A stretch of 64,000 bases of DNA. Source: Aquipseudomonas alcaligenes MRY13-0052 (GTDB taxonomy: Bacteria; Pseudomonadota; Gammaproteobacteria; Pseudomonadales; Pseudomonadaceae). Numbering within the stretch: the first letter of the stretch is position 1; every line of letters starts with the position of its first letter. The DNA lies in the NCBI GenBank assembly GCA_000474255.1, contig BATO01000003.1, positions 124,001-188,000 of the forward strand, given 5' to 3'. Below, in pieces: positions 36,315 to 46,336 of this stretch. The position numbers and the translations under genes were made by a program. The notes below the pieces were generated by a model. The model saw nothing but the letters and a program-made list of their open reading frames with translations, made no database searches and was not told the origin of the DNA.

Positions 36315-37109
36315 TCAGCGGATCAGACCATCCAGCGGCGACGAGGCGCTGGCGTAGAGCTTGCGCGGCATGCGCCCTGCCAGGTAGGCGAGGCGGCCGG
36401 CGACGATAGCGTGCTTCATCGCCTCGCCCATCATCACCGGGTCCTGGGCATGGGCGATGGCGGTGTTCATCAACACGGCCTCGCAACCCAGTTCCATGGC
36501 GATGGTGGCATCGGAGGCGGTGCCCACACCGGCATCCACCAGCACGGGAACCTTGGCTTCCTCGAGGATGATGCGCAGGTTGTAGGGGTTGCAGATGCCC
36601 AGGCCCGAACCGATCAGGCCGGCCAGGGGCATCACCGCGATGCAGCCGATTTCGGCCAACTGGCGGGCGATGATGGGGTCATCGCTGGTGTAGACCATCA
36701 CGTCGAAGCCTTCCTTGACCAGCACTTCGGCGGCCTTGAGGGTTTCGATCACGTTGGGGAAGAGGGTCTTCTGGTCCGCCAGTACTTCCAGCTTCACCAG
36801 GTTGTGGCCGTCGAGCAGCTCACGGGCCAGGCGGCAGGTGCGCACGGCTTCCACAGCGTCATAGCAGCCGGCGGTGTTCGGCAGGATGGTGTAGCGGCTC
36901 GGCGGGATCACGTCGAGCAGGTTGGGCTCGCCGGGGTTCTGGCCGATGTTGGTGCGGCGCACCGCCACGGTGACGATCTCGGCGCCCGAGGCTTCGATGG
37001 CGCGGCGGGTCTCGTCGAGGTCCTTGTACTTGCCGGTGCCGACCAGCAGGCGCGACTCATAGGTACGACCCGCCAGGGTGAAAGGCTTGTCGATCGGCGT
37101 TTGGCTCAT
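36315..37109 (-). CDS. thiG: Thiazole synthase
   Basis: Forms the thiazole phosphate of thiamine from deoxyxylulose phosphate, dehydroglycine/glycine imine and ThiS thiocarboxylate. 264 residues in a TIM barrel. [12 protein letters not shown] near 19, the Schiff-base lysine in [16 protein letters not shown] near 106-108, and the phosphate-binding [18 protein letters not shown] near 190 are intact. Follows thiS after 20 bases. Confidence 0.96.
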   Translation of the reverse strand: MSQTPIDKPFTLAGRTYESRLLVGTGKYKDLDETRRAIEASGAEIVTVAVRRTNIGQNPGEPNLLDVIPPSRYTILPNTAGCYDAVEAVRTCRLARELLDGHNLVKLEVLADQKTLFPNVIETLKAAEVLVKEGFDVMVYTSDDPIIARQLAEIGCIAVMPLAGLIGSGLGICNPYNLRIILEEAKVPVLVDAGVGTASDATIAMELGCEAVLMNTAIAHAQDPVMMGEAMKHAIVAGRLAYLAGRMPRKLYASASSPLDGLIR

Positions 37110-37129
37110 GAGGACTCCTAGCGGGCGGC

Positions 37130-37330
37130 CTAGCCGCCACCGATGGCGTGTACCACTTCGACCTGGTCGCCTTCGCTGAGCGCGGTGGCGGCATGCTGGC
37201 TGCGCGGCACGATATCGAGGTTGAGTTCGACCGCGACGCGGCGGCCAGTCAGGTCCAGGCGCACGATCAGGTCCGCGACGGTCTGGCCGTCGGGCAGCTC
37301 GAAGGGTTCGCCGTTCAACTGAATGTGCAT
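37130..37330 (-). CDS. thiS: ThiS sulfur carrier protein
   Basis: 66-residue ubiquitin-like carrier whose C-terminal Gly is adenylated and thiocarboxylated. The sequence ends VVHAIGGG, so the required GG tail is present. [15 protein letters not shown] at the start is typical. First gene of thiS-thiG-trmB. No TPP riboswitch is visible upstream. Confidence 0.94.
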   Translation of the reverse strand: MHIQLNGEPFELPDGQTVADLIVRLDLTGRRVAVELNLDIVPRSQHAATALSEGDQVEVVHAIGGG

Positions 37331-37360
37331 GACGATGCGGTCACAACTTGAGGGGTCGGC

Positions 37361-37389
37361 ATTCTAGCCCGATCCATGCCGATGACCAA
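37361..37389 (-). promoter_or_regulatory. Candidate promoter for thiS-thiG-trmB
   Basis: On the minus strand, TTGGTC (37384-37389), N17, TAGAAT (37361-37366), about 30 bases before the thiS ATG. Confidence 0.5.
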
Positions 37390-37444
37390 GGCTGAATGGC
37401 GCCATTCGTCCTCATTTTTGACGCCAGGGTCAGACTTGGGACGA

Positions 37445-37822
37445 TCAGCGTGCCGACAGTTGCCAAGCCGCCAGACCCAGGCACAGCCAGCCACCGAGGA
37501 AGGCCACGCCGCCGAAGGGCGTGATAATGCCGAGCTTGCTGACACCGGTGAGGGTGAGCACGTAGAGGCTGCCGGAGAACAGCAGGATGCCGAGGGCGAA
37601 CAGCCCGCCGGCGGCGTTGACCAGGCGCCCCGGCAGGTGCAGGGACAGCAGCCCGACGCCGAACAGCGCAAGGGCATGGATCAGCTGGTAATGGGTGCCG
37701 GTCTGGAATACCGCCAGGTGCTCGGGGCTGAGGCGGGCCTTGAGGCCATGGGCGGCGAAAGCGCCGAGGGTGACGCCAGTGAACCCGGCGAAGGCGGAAA
37801 ACAGCAGGAACAATCGGGCCAT
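37445..37822 (-). CDS. DUF423 (YgdD) membrane protein
   Basis: 125-residue inner-membrane protein with four predicted helices. The family signature GAFAAHGLKARLSPEHLAVFQTG occurs near residue 21, with HYQLIHALALF and a C-terminal ITPFGGVAFLGGW. Function unknown. Divergent from mtgA. Confidence 0.9.
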   Translation of the reverse strand: MARLFLLFSAFAGFTGVTLGAFAAHGLKARLSPEHLAVFQTGTHYQLIHALALFGVGLLSLHLPGRLVNAAGGLFALGILLFSGSLYVLTLTGVSKLGIITPFGGVAFLGGWLCLGLAAWQLSAR

Positions 37823-37831
37823 CGAAGACTC

Positions 37832-37859
37832 CAGACAAGTAGGAAGCGGCCGCTATAAT
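37832..37859 (+). promoter_or_regulatory. Candidate sigma-70 promoter for mtgA
   Basis: CAGACA (37832-37837), N16, perfect TATAAT (37854-37859), 32 bases before the mtgA ATG. Confidence 0.6.
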
Positions 37860-37891
37860 GGCGCGCAAACCAGTCCCCGGCCAGCCCACGC

Positions 37892-38602
37892 ATGTTCCGA
37901 TCCCTCAGCCGTCGCCTATTCAAACTGCTGCTCTGGTTCGCCGCCGGCTCGGTGCTGCTGGTGCTGGTTTTCCGCTGGGTGCCGCCACCGGGAACCATGC
38001 TGATGGTGGAGCGCAAGATCGAGTCCTGGGTCGACGGCGAGCCCATCGACCTGCAGCGCACCTGGCGCCCCTGGAAGGAACTGCCGGACGACCTGAAGAT
38101 CGCGGTGATCGCCGCCGAGGACCAGAAGTTCGCCGAGCACTGGGGCTTCGACGTCCCGGCCATCCGCGCCGCCCTGGCCCATAACGAGCGCGGCGGCTCG
38201 CTGCGCGGCGCCAGCACCCTGAGCCAGCAGGTGGCCAAGAACGTCTTCCTCTGGTCCGGCCGCAGCTGGCTGCGCAAGGGCCTGGAAGCCTGGTTCACCG
38301 GGCTGATCGAACTGCTCTGGTCGAAGCAGCGGATTCTCGAGGTCTATCTCAACAGCGCGGAATGGGGCAACGGCGTGTTCGGCGCCGAAGCCGCGGCCAA
38401 GCACCACTTCGGCATCGCCGCACCCTACCTGTCACGCCAGCAGTCGAGCCTGCTGGCCGCCGTGCTGCCCAACCCCCGCGAATGGAATGCCGGGCGCCCG
38501 GGGGGCTATGTCGCCCGCCGTGCCGGCTGGATCCGCCGGCAGATGGCCCAGCTGGGCGGCACTCACTACCTGGAGCAGCTCAAGCCGGCCACGCCGATCT
38601 GA
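37892..38602 (+). CDS. mtgA: Monofunctional biosynthetic peptidoglycan transglycosylase
   Basis: Polymerises lipid II glycan strands at the periplasmic face of the inner membrane. 236 residues: a short cytoplasmic start, one TM anchor (about 10-29), then a GT51 domain. Catalytic Glu in AVIAAEDQKFAEHWGFD near residue 76, GGSLRGASTLSQQVAKN near 101, and the second Glu region RILEVYLNSAEWGNGVFGAEAAA near 148. There is no transpeptidase domain. Convergent with the next gene. Confidence 0.95.
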   Translation: MFRSLSRRLFKLLLWFAAGSVLLVLVFRWVPPPGTMLMVERKIESWVDGEPIDLQRTWRPWKELPDDLKIAVIAAEDQKFAEHWGFDVPAIRAALAHNERGGSLRGASTLSQQVAKNVFLWSGRSWLRKGLEAWFTGLIELLWSKQRILEVYLNSAEWGNGVFGAEAAAKHHFGIAAPYLSRQQSSLLAAVLPNPREWNAGRPGGYVARRAGWIRRQMAQLGGTHYLEQLKPATPI

Positions 38603-38603
38603 G

Positions 38604-39209
38604 TCAGTGTTTCATCGTGCTGCGGGGCACCACGCGGACCAGATGCAGCTGTTCGTCCAGCACATGGGCGGTCAGCCCCTCGGTCGGATAGACCCAGGCT
38701 TCCCCCTCCCCCAACTGCAGGCGCAGGCGCGGCTGGCCGATGCTGGCGGCGAGGCGCTCCGCCGCCGGAGGCTGCTGCGGGCGCAACTCAAGGGCGGCGA
38801 TGCGATGGCCGGCCAGCTGCTCCAGCAGCTTCGGGCTCAGGGGCTGTTCGCCCTGGTTGCCGCCATCGCCCAGCGCCTTGAGCAGGCTTTCCCGCTCGCC
38901 CTCATCCAGCGCCAGCTCGGCTTCCAGGTTGCATGCATCGGCACCCGCCCCCGTGCTGCGGAACAGCAAGCGCGGTCCGGCACTGGCCGACTGCAGCCAC
39001 AGTTCACCCGGAGCCTGGCCGTTCAGGGCGTCCAGGGTCAGGTTGCCCTCGGCCATGGGCTCCAGCAGCGGTTGCTGCCAGGCCGCGACCCAGCCCAGGG
39101 GCTCCGCCGGGCCGGTGCTGCGCTGCAACCACAGCGCCAGGGAGAAGAACAGCAGCGCCACGGCGGTGAACAGCAGCCAGTGTTTCGGGCGGAAGGCGGG
39201 CATCGGCAT
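38604..39209 (-). CDS. Conserved hypothetical membrane-anchored protein
   Basis: 201 residues with one N-terminal hydrophobic segment (about 9-28), probably an uncleaved anchor with a periplasmic domain. No named domain recognised. A protein at the same place, between mtgA and rpoH, is conserved in pseudomonads. The rpoH terminator lies just before it, so it likely has its own weak promoter or relies on readthrough. Confidence 0.75.
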   Translation of the reverse strand: MPMPAFRPKHWLLFTAVALLFFSLALWLQRSTGPAEPLGWVAAWQQPLLEPMAEGNLTLDALNGQAPGELWLQSASAGPRLLFRSTGAGADACNLEAELALDEGERESLLKALGDGGNQGEQPLSPKLLEQLAGHRIAALELRPQQPPAAERLAASIGQPRLRLQLGEGEAWVYPTEGLTAHVLDEQLHLVRVVPRSTMKH

Positions 39210-39224
39210 GGTTTGCTCCGGGCA

Positions 39225-39249
39225 GAAAAAAGCCGCCCGTAGGGGCGGC
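39225..39249 (-). terminator. Rho-independent terminator of rpoH
   Basis: Stem GCCGCCC / GGGCGGC with loop GTAG; on the minus strand it is followed by a run of seven T. It begins about 18 bases after the rpoH stop. Confidence 0.9.
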
Positions 39250-39267
39250 TTCGGATGGGTCGCTGGC

Positions 39268-40122
<855 letters not shown>

Positions 40123-40167
40123 GCGAATCCTCCGATTCACTAAGCTCGCGCAGTTTAGCACTGGCTT

Positions 40168-40195
40168 TTATGACTGCAAGGGGGCGTAAAAGTTT
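40168..40195 (-). promoter_or_regulatory. Candidate AlgU (sigma-E-like) promoter of rpoH
   Basis: Minus strand GAAACTT with AAACTT at 40190-40195, N16, TCATAA at 40168-40173; sigma-E/AlgU consensus is GAACTT-N16-17-TCTGA. It lies 46 bases before the ATG. AlgU-dependent rpoH transcription is established in P. aeruginosa. Confidence 0.6.
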
Positions 40196-40235
40196 CGTTA
40201 CACCCCATCCATGGGCAGCCTTTTACAAGGGGTTT

Positions 40236-41255
40236 CTAGCGCGGCGCCAATTCGCTGAGATGACGCGCCACGGCGAGCCAGGCGCCAATGTAACCCAGCA
40301 GCACGGCCCCCAGAAGCAGGGATAGACCATCGGCCAGGGGCACGCCGCCCAGGGCGAAGTCGCTGCCGTACAGGCCGGCCAGGCGGACCACCGCATCGTT
40401 CAGCCAGTTCAGGCCGAAGGCCAGCACCAGCCAGGACAGCAGCCCGGCGCCGATTCCATAGAGCGCGCCCATATAAAGGAAGGGACGCCGCACGTAGGCA
40501 TCGGTTCCACCGACCAGCTTGATGACTTCGATCTCGGTGCGGCGGTTTTCGATGTGCAGGCGGATGGTGTTGCCGATCACCAGCAGCAGCGCCGACACCA
40601 GCAGCAGGGTCAGGCCGAAGACGAAACGCTCGCCCAGCTTGAGGATCGCCGACAGGCGCTCCACCCAGACCAGGTCGAGCTGGGCCTGCTGCACCTTGGG
40701 CAGCTCGGCCAGGCGCAGGCGCAGGGCTTCGAGGGTGGTCTTGTCGACTTCCTTGGGCGTCACCAGGATCACCCCGGGCAGCGGGTTCTCCGGCAACTCC
40801 TTGAGCGCCTGGCCCAGGCCGGACTGCTGCTGGAACTCGTCCAGCGCCTGTTCACGGCTGATCCACTCGACCTCGGCGACATCCGCCATGCCGGTGATTT
40901 CCTCGCGCAGCCTCTGGCCGTCGGCTTCGCCGGCGTCCATCTGCAGGAACAGCGAGATCTGCGCGGCGCGCTGCCAGGAGCCACCCAGGCGCTCGACATT
41001 GTTGAGCAGCAGCGACAGGCCCATGGGCAGGCTCAGGGCGATGGCCATCACCAGGCTGGTAAAGAAACTGCCGATGGGCTGGCGGCCCAGGCGGCGCAGG
41101 CTGTCCACCAGGCTGGCGCGGTGCGCTTCCAGCCAGGCGTGCAGCAGGGCACTGAAGTCCGGGCCTTCCTCGCCGTCTTTCTGCGGTTCGGTCGGTTTGG
41201 CGGTGGCGCCCACGCGCTCGGCGGGTTTGGGCGGCGGCATGCGGGTGGCACTCAT
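40236..41255 (-). CDS. ftsX: FtsX, membrane subunit of the cell-division FtsEX complex
   Basis: 339-residue ABC-type permease that with FtsE activates septal peptidoglycan hydrolases. Long charged/proline-rich cytoplasmic N-terminus to about 60, TM1 about 65-85, a periplasmic loop (90-210), then three TM helices (about 213-235, 262-284, 310-330). ENRRTEIEVIKLVGGTDAYVRRPF near 235 is the FtsX cytoplasmic signature. Overlaps the ftsE stop by one base. Confidence 0.95.
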   Translation of the reverse strand: MSATRMPPPKPAERVGATAKPTEPQKDGEEGPDFSALLHAWLEAHRASLVDSLRRLGRQPIGSFFTSLVMAIALSLPMGLSLLLNNVERLGGSWQRAAQISLFLQMDAGEADGQRLREEITGMADVAEVEWISREQALDEFQQQSGLGQALKELPENPLPGVILVTPKEVDKTTLEALRLRLAELPKVQQAQLDLVWVERLSAILKLGERFVFGLTLLLVSALLLVIGNTIRLHIENRRTEIEVIKLVGGTDAYVRRPFLYMGALYGIGAGLLSWLVLAFGLNWLNDAVVRLAGLYGSDFALGGVPLADGLSLLLGAVLLGYIGAWLAVARHLSELAPR

Positions 41256-41923
41256 CAGCCGGCCTCCCCGTCGCCGATCAGGCGGCCACGTTGCAGGGTG
41301 AGCATGCGGTGGCGCATGCGCGCGATCAGTGCCAGGTCGTGGCTGGCGATCAGAACCGTAGTGCCCAAGCGGTTGATGTCCTCGAAGACGCCCATGATCT
41401 CGGCCGCCAGGCGCGGGTCGAGGTTGCCGGTGGGTTCGTCCGCCAGCAGCAGGGCCGGGCGATGCACCACCGCGCGGGCGATGCCGACGCGTTGCTGCTG
41501 GCCGGTGGAAAGGTCGGCCGGGTACAACTCGGCCTTGTCGGCCAGGGACACCCGCTCCAGCGCCACGCCGACGCGCTTGGCGATCTCGGGCTTGGCCAGG
41601 CCGAGGATCTGCAGCGGCAGGGCGACGTTGTCGAACACGGTGCGGTCGAACAACAACTGGTGGTTCTGGAACACCACGCCGATCTGCCGGCGCAGGAAGG
41701 GGATCTGCGAGGTGGTGATCTGCGACAGGTCCTGGCCGGCCAGTAGCAGCTTGCCGGTGGTCGGGCGTTCCATGGCCAGCAGCAGGCGCAACAGGGTGCT
41801 CTTGCCGGCGCCGGAGTGGCCGGTAACGAAGAGGAACTCGCCGCGACGCACGCGGAAGCTCAGTTCATGCAGGCCGACGTGGCCATTGGGATAGCGCTTG
41901 CCCACCTGCTCGAAACGGATCAT
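41255..41923 (-). CDS. ftsE: FtsE, ATPase of the cell-division FtsEX complex
   Basis: 222-residue ABC ATPase. Walker A GHSGAGKSTLLRLL near residue 36, Q-loop QNHQLLFDRTV near 88, signature LSTGQQQRVGIARA near 139, Walker B ALLLADEPTGNLDP near 158, and switch His in LIASHDLALI near 191. The signature Ser is as usual; Gly-Gly is Thr-Gly here, which occurs in FtsE. Four-base overlap with ftsY. Confidence 0.97.
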   Translation of the reverse strand: MIRFEQVGKRYPNGHVGLHELSFRVRRGEFLFVTGHSGAGKSTLLRLLLAMERPTTGKLLLAGQDLSQITTSQIPFLRRQIGVVFQNHQLLFDRTVFDNVALPLQILGLAKPEIAKRVGVALERVSLADKAELYPADLSTGQQQRVGIARAVVHRPALLLADEPTGNLDPRLAAEIMGVFEDINRLGTTVLIASHDLALIARMRHRMLTLQRGRLIGDGEAG

Positions 41924-43365
41924 GCGCGCTCCCGCTCCGCGAACAGCGCACGCACGAAGGACTCGGCTTCGAAGTCGCGCAGGTCGTCGATGCCCTCGCC
42001 AACGCCGATATAGCGGATCGGCAGGGCGAACTGCTTGGCCAGGGCGAAGATCACCCCGCCCTTGGCGGTGCCGTCGAGCTTGGTCAGCGCCAGGCCGGAG
42101 AGGTTGACCGCCTGGTGGAACTGCTTGGCCTGGTTGATGGCGTTCTGGCCGGTGCCGGCGTCCAGCACCAGCAGCACCTCGTGGGGAGCGCTTTCGTCCA
42201 GCTTGCCGATCACGCGGCGCACCTTCTTCAGCTCCTCCATCAGGTTGTCCTTGGTGTGCAGGCGGCCGGCGGTGTCGGCGATCAGCACGTCGATGCCACG
42301 GGCCTTGGCGGCCTGCACGGCATCGAAGATCACGGAGGCGGAATCGGCACCGGTGTGCTGGGCGATCACGGAGATATTGTTGCGCTCACCCCAGACCTGC
42401 AGCTGCTCCACGGCAGCGGCACGGAAGGTGTCGCCCGCAGCGAGCATGACCTTCTTGCCCTCCAGCTGCAGCTTCTTGGCCAGCTTGCCGATGGTGGTGG
42501 TCTTGCCGACGCCGTTCACGCCGACCACGAGGATCACGTAGGGGCGCTTCTCGGCCTCGATGCGCAGGGGCTGCTCCACCGGCTTGAGCAGCGCGGCGAG
42601 TTCGTCCTGCAGGGCTTTGTACAGGGCATCGCTGTCGGCCAGCTGCTTGCGCGCGACCTTCTGGGTCAGGCTCTGGACGATGGCGGTGGTGGCCTCGACG
42701 CCGACGTCGGCGGTGAGCAGGCGGGTTTCGATCTCGTCCAGCAGGTCGTCATCGATGGCCTTGCGCCCGAGGAACAGGCTGGCCATGCCTTCGCCCAGGC
42801 TGGCGCTGGTCTTCGACAGGCCCTGCTTGAGGCGGGCGAAGAAGCCCGCCTTGGCGGCCTCGGTCACCGGCTGCGGCTGGGCCGGCGCGGCGACGGGGGC
42901 TTCGACTACGGGCTCAGGAATGAGCTCAGGAGTGGGTTCGGCAACCGCAGCAGGAACAGGCACTTCGACCACCGGTGCCGGAGCGGGCGCTTCGACGATG
43001 GGTGCGGGTACGCTGGCGACCGCCTCGACCGGCGCCGCAGGTGCAGGTGCAGGTGCAGGTGCAGGTGCAGGTGCAGCAGGCTCGGCGGGAGCCGGCGCCA
43101 CGTCAACCGGCGCTTGCGGCGCAGCGGGTGCCGGCTGGGGCTGCGGCTCTGCCACTGGGGCAGCGACCGGCGCGACCTCGGCAACGGGCTCGACCACCGG
43201 TGCAGGCGCAACCGGCTGCGCCTCGGCAGCGGGCAGCTCGGGCTGGGTGGGTTCTGCGGGCGGCACGGGGGCCGCTTCCTGCGGTTTCTTGCGCAGCCAG
43301 CCGAACAGGGATTTTTTCTCAGCGGCCTCGGCCGGCGTCTTCTTGTCGTCGTTGGAACCAAACAT
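41920..43365 (-). CDS. ftsY: FtsY, signal recognition particle receptor
   Basis: SRP receptor GTPase that docks ribosome-SRP complexes at the membrane. ATG 43365 (MFGSNDDKK) gives 481 residues. The N-terminal A domain (about 1-170) is Ala/Pro/Val/Glu-rich and low-complexity, including a Pro-Ala repeat; the NG domain follows. Motifs: GVNGVGKTTTIGKLAKKL near 281, DTAGRLHTKDNLMEEL near 361, TKLDGTAKGG near 428 and YIGVGEGIDDLRDF near the end. First gene of ftsY-ftsE-ftsX. Confidence 0.97.
   Translation of the reverse strand: MFGSNDDKKTPAEAAEKKSLFGWLRKKPQEAAPVPPAEPTQPELPAAEAQPVAPAPVVEPVAEVAPVAAPVAEPQPQPAPAAPQAPVDVAPAPAEPAAPAPAPAPAPAPAAPVEAVASVPAPIVEAPAPAPVVEVPVPAAVAEPTPELIPEPVVEAPVAAPAQPQPVTEAAKAGFFARLKQGLSKTSASLGEGMASLFLGRKAIDDDLLDEIETRLLTADVGVEATTAIVQSLTQKVARKQLADSDALYKALQDELAALLKPVEQPLRIEAEKRPYVILVVGVNGVGKTTTIGKLAKKLQLEGKKVMLAAGDTFRAAAVEQLQVWGERNNISVIAQHTGADSASVIFDAVQAAKARGIDVLIADTAGRLHTKDNLMEELKKVRRVIGKLDESAPHEVLLVLDAGTGQNAINQAKQFHQAVNLSGLALTKLDGTAKGGVIFALAKQFALPIRYIGVGEGIDDLRDFEAESFVRALFAERERA
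43041..43076. repeat. Six tandem GTGCAG units in ftsY
   Basis: Six perfect hexamers, read on the minus strand as Pro-Ala dipeptides in the FtsY A domain. Length changes would stay in frame. Confidence 0.9.
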
Positions 43366-43506
43366 GGGTAGCTTGTATCTCAAGGAGCGGCCGCTCTGGG
43401 CCTGGCCCGGTAGCGTCGCCGTGCCGGAAAGGGATGGAGTATCCTAGCACCTCTTCGCCCGCAGGCGGTACGTCCGCCGGGGCCGTCCGAAAGGTCAAAA
43501 TCATCG

Positions 43507-44862
43507 ATGAAAGCGATTGCCCGCCACGCCGCCGGCCTGCTGTTCGGCGCCCTTTGTCTGCCGATGGCTGTCCATGCCGCAGAAGCTCAACCCACCCATG
43601 AATACACCCTCGAAAACGGCCTGAAAATTGTCGTCAGAGAAGACCACAGAGCCCCGGTAGTAGTTTCCCAGCTCTGGTACAAGGTCGGCTCCAGCTACGA
43701 GACGCCCGGCCAGACCGGCCTCTCCCACGCCCTCGAACACATGATGTTCAAGGGCAGCCGCAAGCTCGGCCCGGGCGAGGCGTCCCTGGTGCTGCGCGAC
43801 CTCGGCGCCGAGGAAAACGCCTTCACCAGCGACGACTACACCGCCTATTACCAGGTCCTGGCCCGTGACCGCCTGAACGTCGCCTTCGAACTGGAAGCCG
43901 ACCGCATGGCCAGCCTGCGCCTGCCGCCGGAAGAGTTCGAGCGCGAGATCGAGGTGATCAAGGAAGAGCGCCGCCTGCGCACCGACGACCGCCCCACCGC
44001 CAAGGCCTTCGAACGCTTCAAGGCCATGGCCTATCCCGCCAGCGGCTACCACACCCCCACCATCGGCTGGATGGCCGACCTGGACCGCATGAAGGTCGAG
44101 GAGCTGCGCCACTGGTACGAATCCTGGTACGTGCCCAACAACGCCACCCTGGTGGTGGTCGGCGACGTCAAGGGCGAAGAGGTCAAGGCCCTGGCCCAGC
44201 GCTGGTTCGGTGGCATCCCCAGCCGCGCCGTGCCGCCCTCCAAGAAGCCCCTGGAGCTGGCCGCCCCCGGCGAGCGCCGCATCGTCCTGCACGTGAAGAC
44301 CCAACTGCCGAGCCTGATCATGGGCTTCAACGTTCCCGGTCTCGCCACCGCCAAGGAGCCGCGCCAGGTGCATGCCCTGCGCCTGATCTCCGCGCTGCTC
44401 GACGGCGGCTACAGCGCTCGCCTGCCCAGCCGCCTGGAGCGTGGCGAGGAGCTGGTAAGCGGCGCCTCCGCCAACTACGACGGCTACCCGCGCGGCGACA
44501 GCCTGTTCATGCTCAGTGCCATGCCCAACGTGCAGAAGGGCAAGACCCTGGAGCAGACCGAAGCCGGCCTGTGGAAGGAGCTGGACGACCTGAAGAACAA
44601 CCCGCCGAGCGACGAGGAGCTCAAGCGCGTACGGGCCCAGGTGATCGCCGGGCTGGTTTACGAGCGCGACTCCATCACCAGCCAGGCCACCACCATCGGC
44701 CAGCTGGAAACCGTCGGCCTGTCCTGGAAACTGATCGACCAGGACCTCGCCGCCCTGGAAGCCGTCACCCCGGCCGACATCCAGGCCGCCGCCAAGACCT
44801 TCTTCACCCGCGACCGCCTCAGCGTCGCCCACGTCCTGCCCGAGGAGGCTAGCCATGAGTGA
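43507..44862 (+). CDS. M16 family zinc metallopeptidase (active subunit)
   Basis: 451-residue exported peptidase of the insulinase/processing-peptidase family. Sec signal (about 1-24, ending VHAAEA). The inverted zinc motif HxxEH is HALEH near residues 77-81, with the downstream Glu in EIEVIKEERRLRTDD near 147. Two M16 half domains follow. Divergent from ftsY. Its stop overlaps the second M16 gene by eight bases, implying coupled synthesis of a two-subunit enzyme. Confidence 0.94.
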   Translation: MKAIARHAAGLLFGALCLPMAVHAAEAQPTHEYTLENGLKIVVREDHRAPVVVSQLWYKVGSSYETPGQTGLSHALEHMMFKGSRKLGPGEASLVLRDLGAEENAFTSDDYTAYYQVLARDRLNVAFELEADRMASLRLPPEEFEREIEVIKEERRLRTDDRPTAKAFERFKAMAYPASGYHTPTIGWMADLDRMKVEELRHWYESWYVPNNATLVVVGDVKGEEVKALAQRWFGGIPSRAVPPSKKPLELAAPGERRIVLHVKTQLPSLIMGFNVPGLATAKEPRQVHALRLISALLDGGYSARLPSRLERGEELVSGASANYDGYPRGDSLFMLSAMPNVQKGKTLEQTEAGLWKELDDLKNNPPSDEELKRVRAQVIAGLVYERDSITSQATTIGQLETVGLSWKLIDQDLAALEAVTPADIQAAAKTFFTRDRLSVAHVLPEEASHE

Positions 44863-46336
44863 GCGCAACGGCCTGCGATACGGCCTGCTCGGCCTGGCCC
44901 TGATCGCCCTGCTGGGCGTCCTGCTGTTCATCGTCGTCGACCGCACCCCGCCAGCCCTGGCCGCCGAGGCCGATGAGCCGCCGAAGCTCGAATCCATCAC
45001 CGAGCTGGACGGCAAGGCCCCGGCCCGCCGTGACCTGGACATCCAGACCTGGGAAACCGCCGAAGGCGCCAAGGTGCTCTTCGTCGCCGCCCCCGAGTTG
45101 CCGATGTTCGACCTGCGCCTGACCTTCGCCGCCGGCAGCAGCCAGGACGGAGACACCCCCGGCCTCGCCACCCTGACCAACGCCATGCTCAACGAAGGCG
45201 TGAAGGGCAAGGACGTCACCGCCATCGCCGAGGGCTTCGAAGGCCTCGGTGCCGACTTCAGCAATGGTGCCTACCGCGACATGGCCGTGGCCGGCCTGCG
45301 CAGCCTGACCGACCCGAAACTGCGTGACCCGGCCCTGGAACTGTTCACCCAGGTCATCGGCGCGCCGACCTTCCCCGAGGACTCCCTGGCGCGGATCAAG
45401 AACCAGATGCTCGCCGGCTTCGAGTACCAGAAGCAGAACCCCGGCAAGCTCGCGGGCCTGGCGCTGTTCGACAAGCTCTACGGCAAGCACCCCTACGCCC
45501 ACTCCAGCGAGGGTGACGAGAAGTCCATCCCCGGCATCGGCATCGCCCAGCTGCAGGCCTTCCACAAGAAAGCCTACGCCGCCGGCAACGTGGTGATCGC
45601 CCTGGTCGGCGACCTCTCCCGCGCGGACGCCGAAGCCATCGCCAAGCGTGTGTCCGAAGCCCTGCCGAAAGGCCCGAAGCTGGCCAAGGTGGCCACGCCC
45701 GAAACGCCCAAGCCGGGCACCACGCACATCGAGTTCCCCTCGGCGCAGACCCACCTGATGCTGGCCCAGCTCGGCATCGACCGTAACGAGCCCGATTACG
45801 CCGCGCTCTACCTGGGCAACCAGATCCTCGGCGGCGGCGGCTTCGGCACCCGCCTGATGGAAGAGGTGCGCGAGAAGCGCGGCCTGACCTACGGCGTCAG
45901 CTCCGGCTTCACCGCCATGCAGGTCGCCGGCCCCTTCATGATCGGCCTGCAAACCCGCGCCGAGCTGAGCGACGGCACCCTCAAGCTGGTCAAGGACATC
46001 GTCCGCGACTACCTGGCCAAGGGCCCGACGCAGAAGGAACTGGACGACGCCAAGCGCGAACTGGCCGGCAGCTTCCCGCTGTCCACCGCGAGCAACGCCG
46101 ACATCGTCGGCCAACTCGGCGCCATCGGCTTCTACGGCCTGCCGCTGACCTACCTGGAAGACTTCATGAAACAGGTGCAGGGGCTGGATGTCGAACAGGT
46201 CAAGGCCGCCATGGACAAGCACCTGAACCCGGACAGCTTCGTCATCGTCACCGCCGGCCCGACCGTTCCCCAGAAGGAGCTGCCGGCACCGACCGAGAAG
46301 CGTTTCAAACCCAGCTTTGGCATCCCGGAGCACTGA
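44855..46336 (+). CDS. M16-like protein without zinc motif (partner subunit)
   Basis: 493 residues with an N-terminal membrane anchor or uncleaved signal (about 9-29), then two M16 domains. Where the active paralogue has HALEH, this one reads LTNAMLNEG, so it lacks zinc ligands. It keeps GGGGFGTRLMEEVREKRGLTY-type residues near 327-346 that contribute to substrate binding in M16 partners. Start overlaps the active subunit; stop overlaps rsmD by one base. Confidence 0.92.
   Translation: MSERNGLRYGLLGLALIALLGVLLFIVVDRTPPALAAEADEPPKLESITELDGKAPARRDLDIQTWETAEGAKVLFVAAPELPMFDLRLTFAAGSSQDGDTPGLATLTNAMLNEGVKGKDVTAIAEGFEGLGADFSNGAYRDMAVAGLRSLTDPKLRDPALELFTQVIGAPTFPEDSLARIKNQMLAGFEYQKQNPGKLAGLALFDKLYGKHPYAHSSEGDEKSIPGIGIAQLQAFHKKAYAAGNVVIALVGDLSRADAEAIAKRVSEALPKGPKLAKVATPETPKPGTTHIEFPSAQTHLMLAQLGIDRNEPDYAALYLGNQILGGGGFGTRLMEEVREKRGLTYGVSSGFTAMQVAGPFMIGLQTRAELSDGTLKLVKDIVRDYLAKGPTQKELDDAKRELAGSFPLSTASNADIVGQLGAIGFYGLPLTYLEDFMKQVQGLDVEQVKAAMDKHLNPDSFVIVTAGPTVPQKELPAPTEKRFKPSFGIPEH

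Noticed and set aside
37331-37444. TPP riboswitch upstream of thiS
   Set aside because: No conserved CUGAGA-type core; the candidate promoter is only about 30 bases from the start codon.
43041-43076. CRISPR-like or mobile repeat at the FtsY hexamer run
   Set aside because: Simple in-frame coding microsatellite for Pro-Ala, no spacers.
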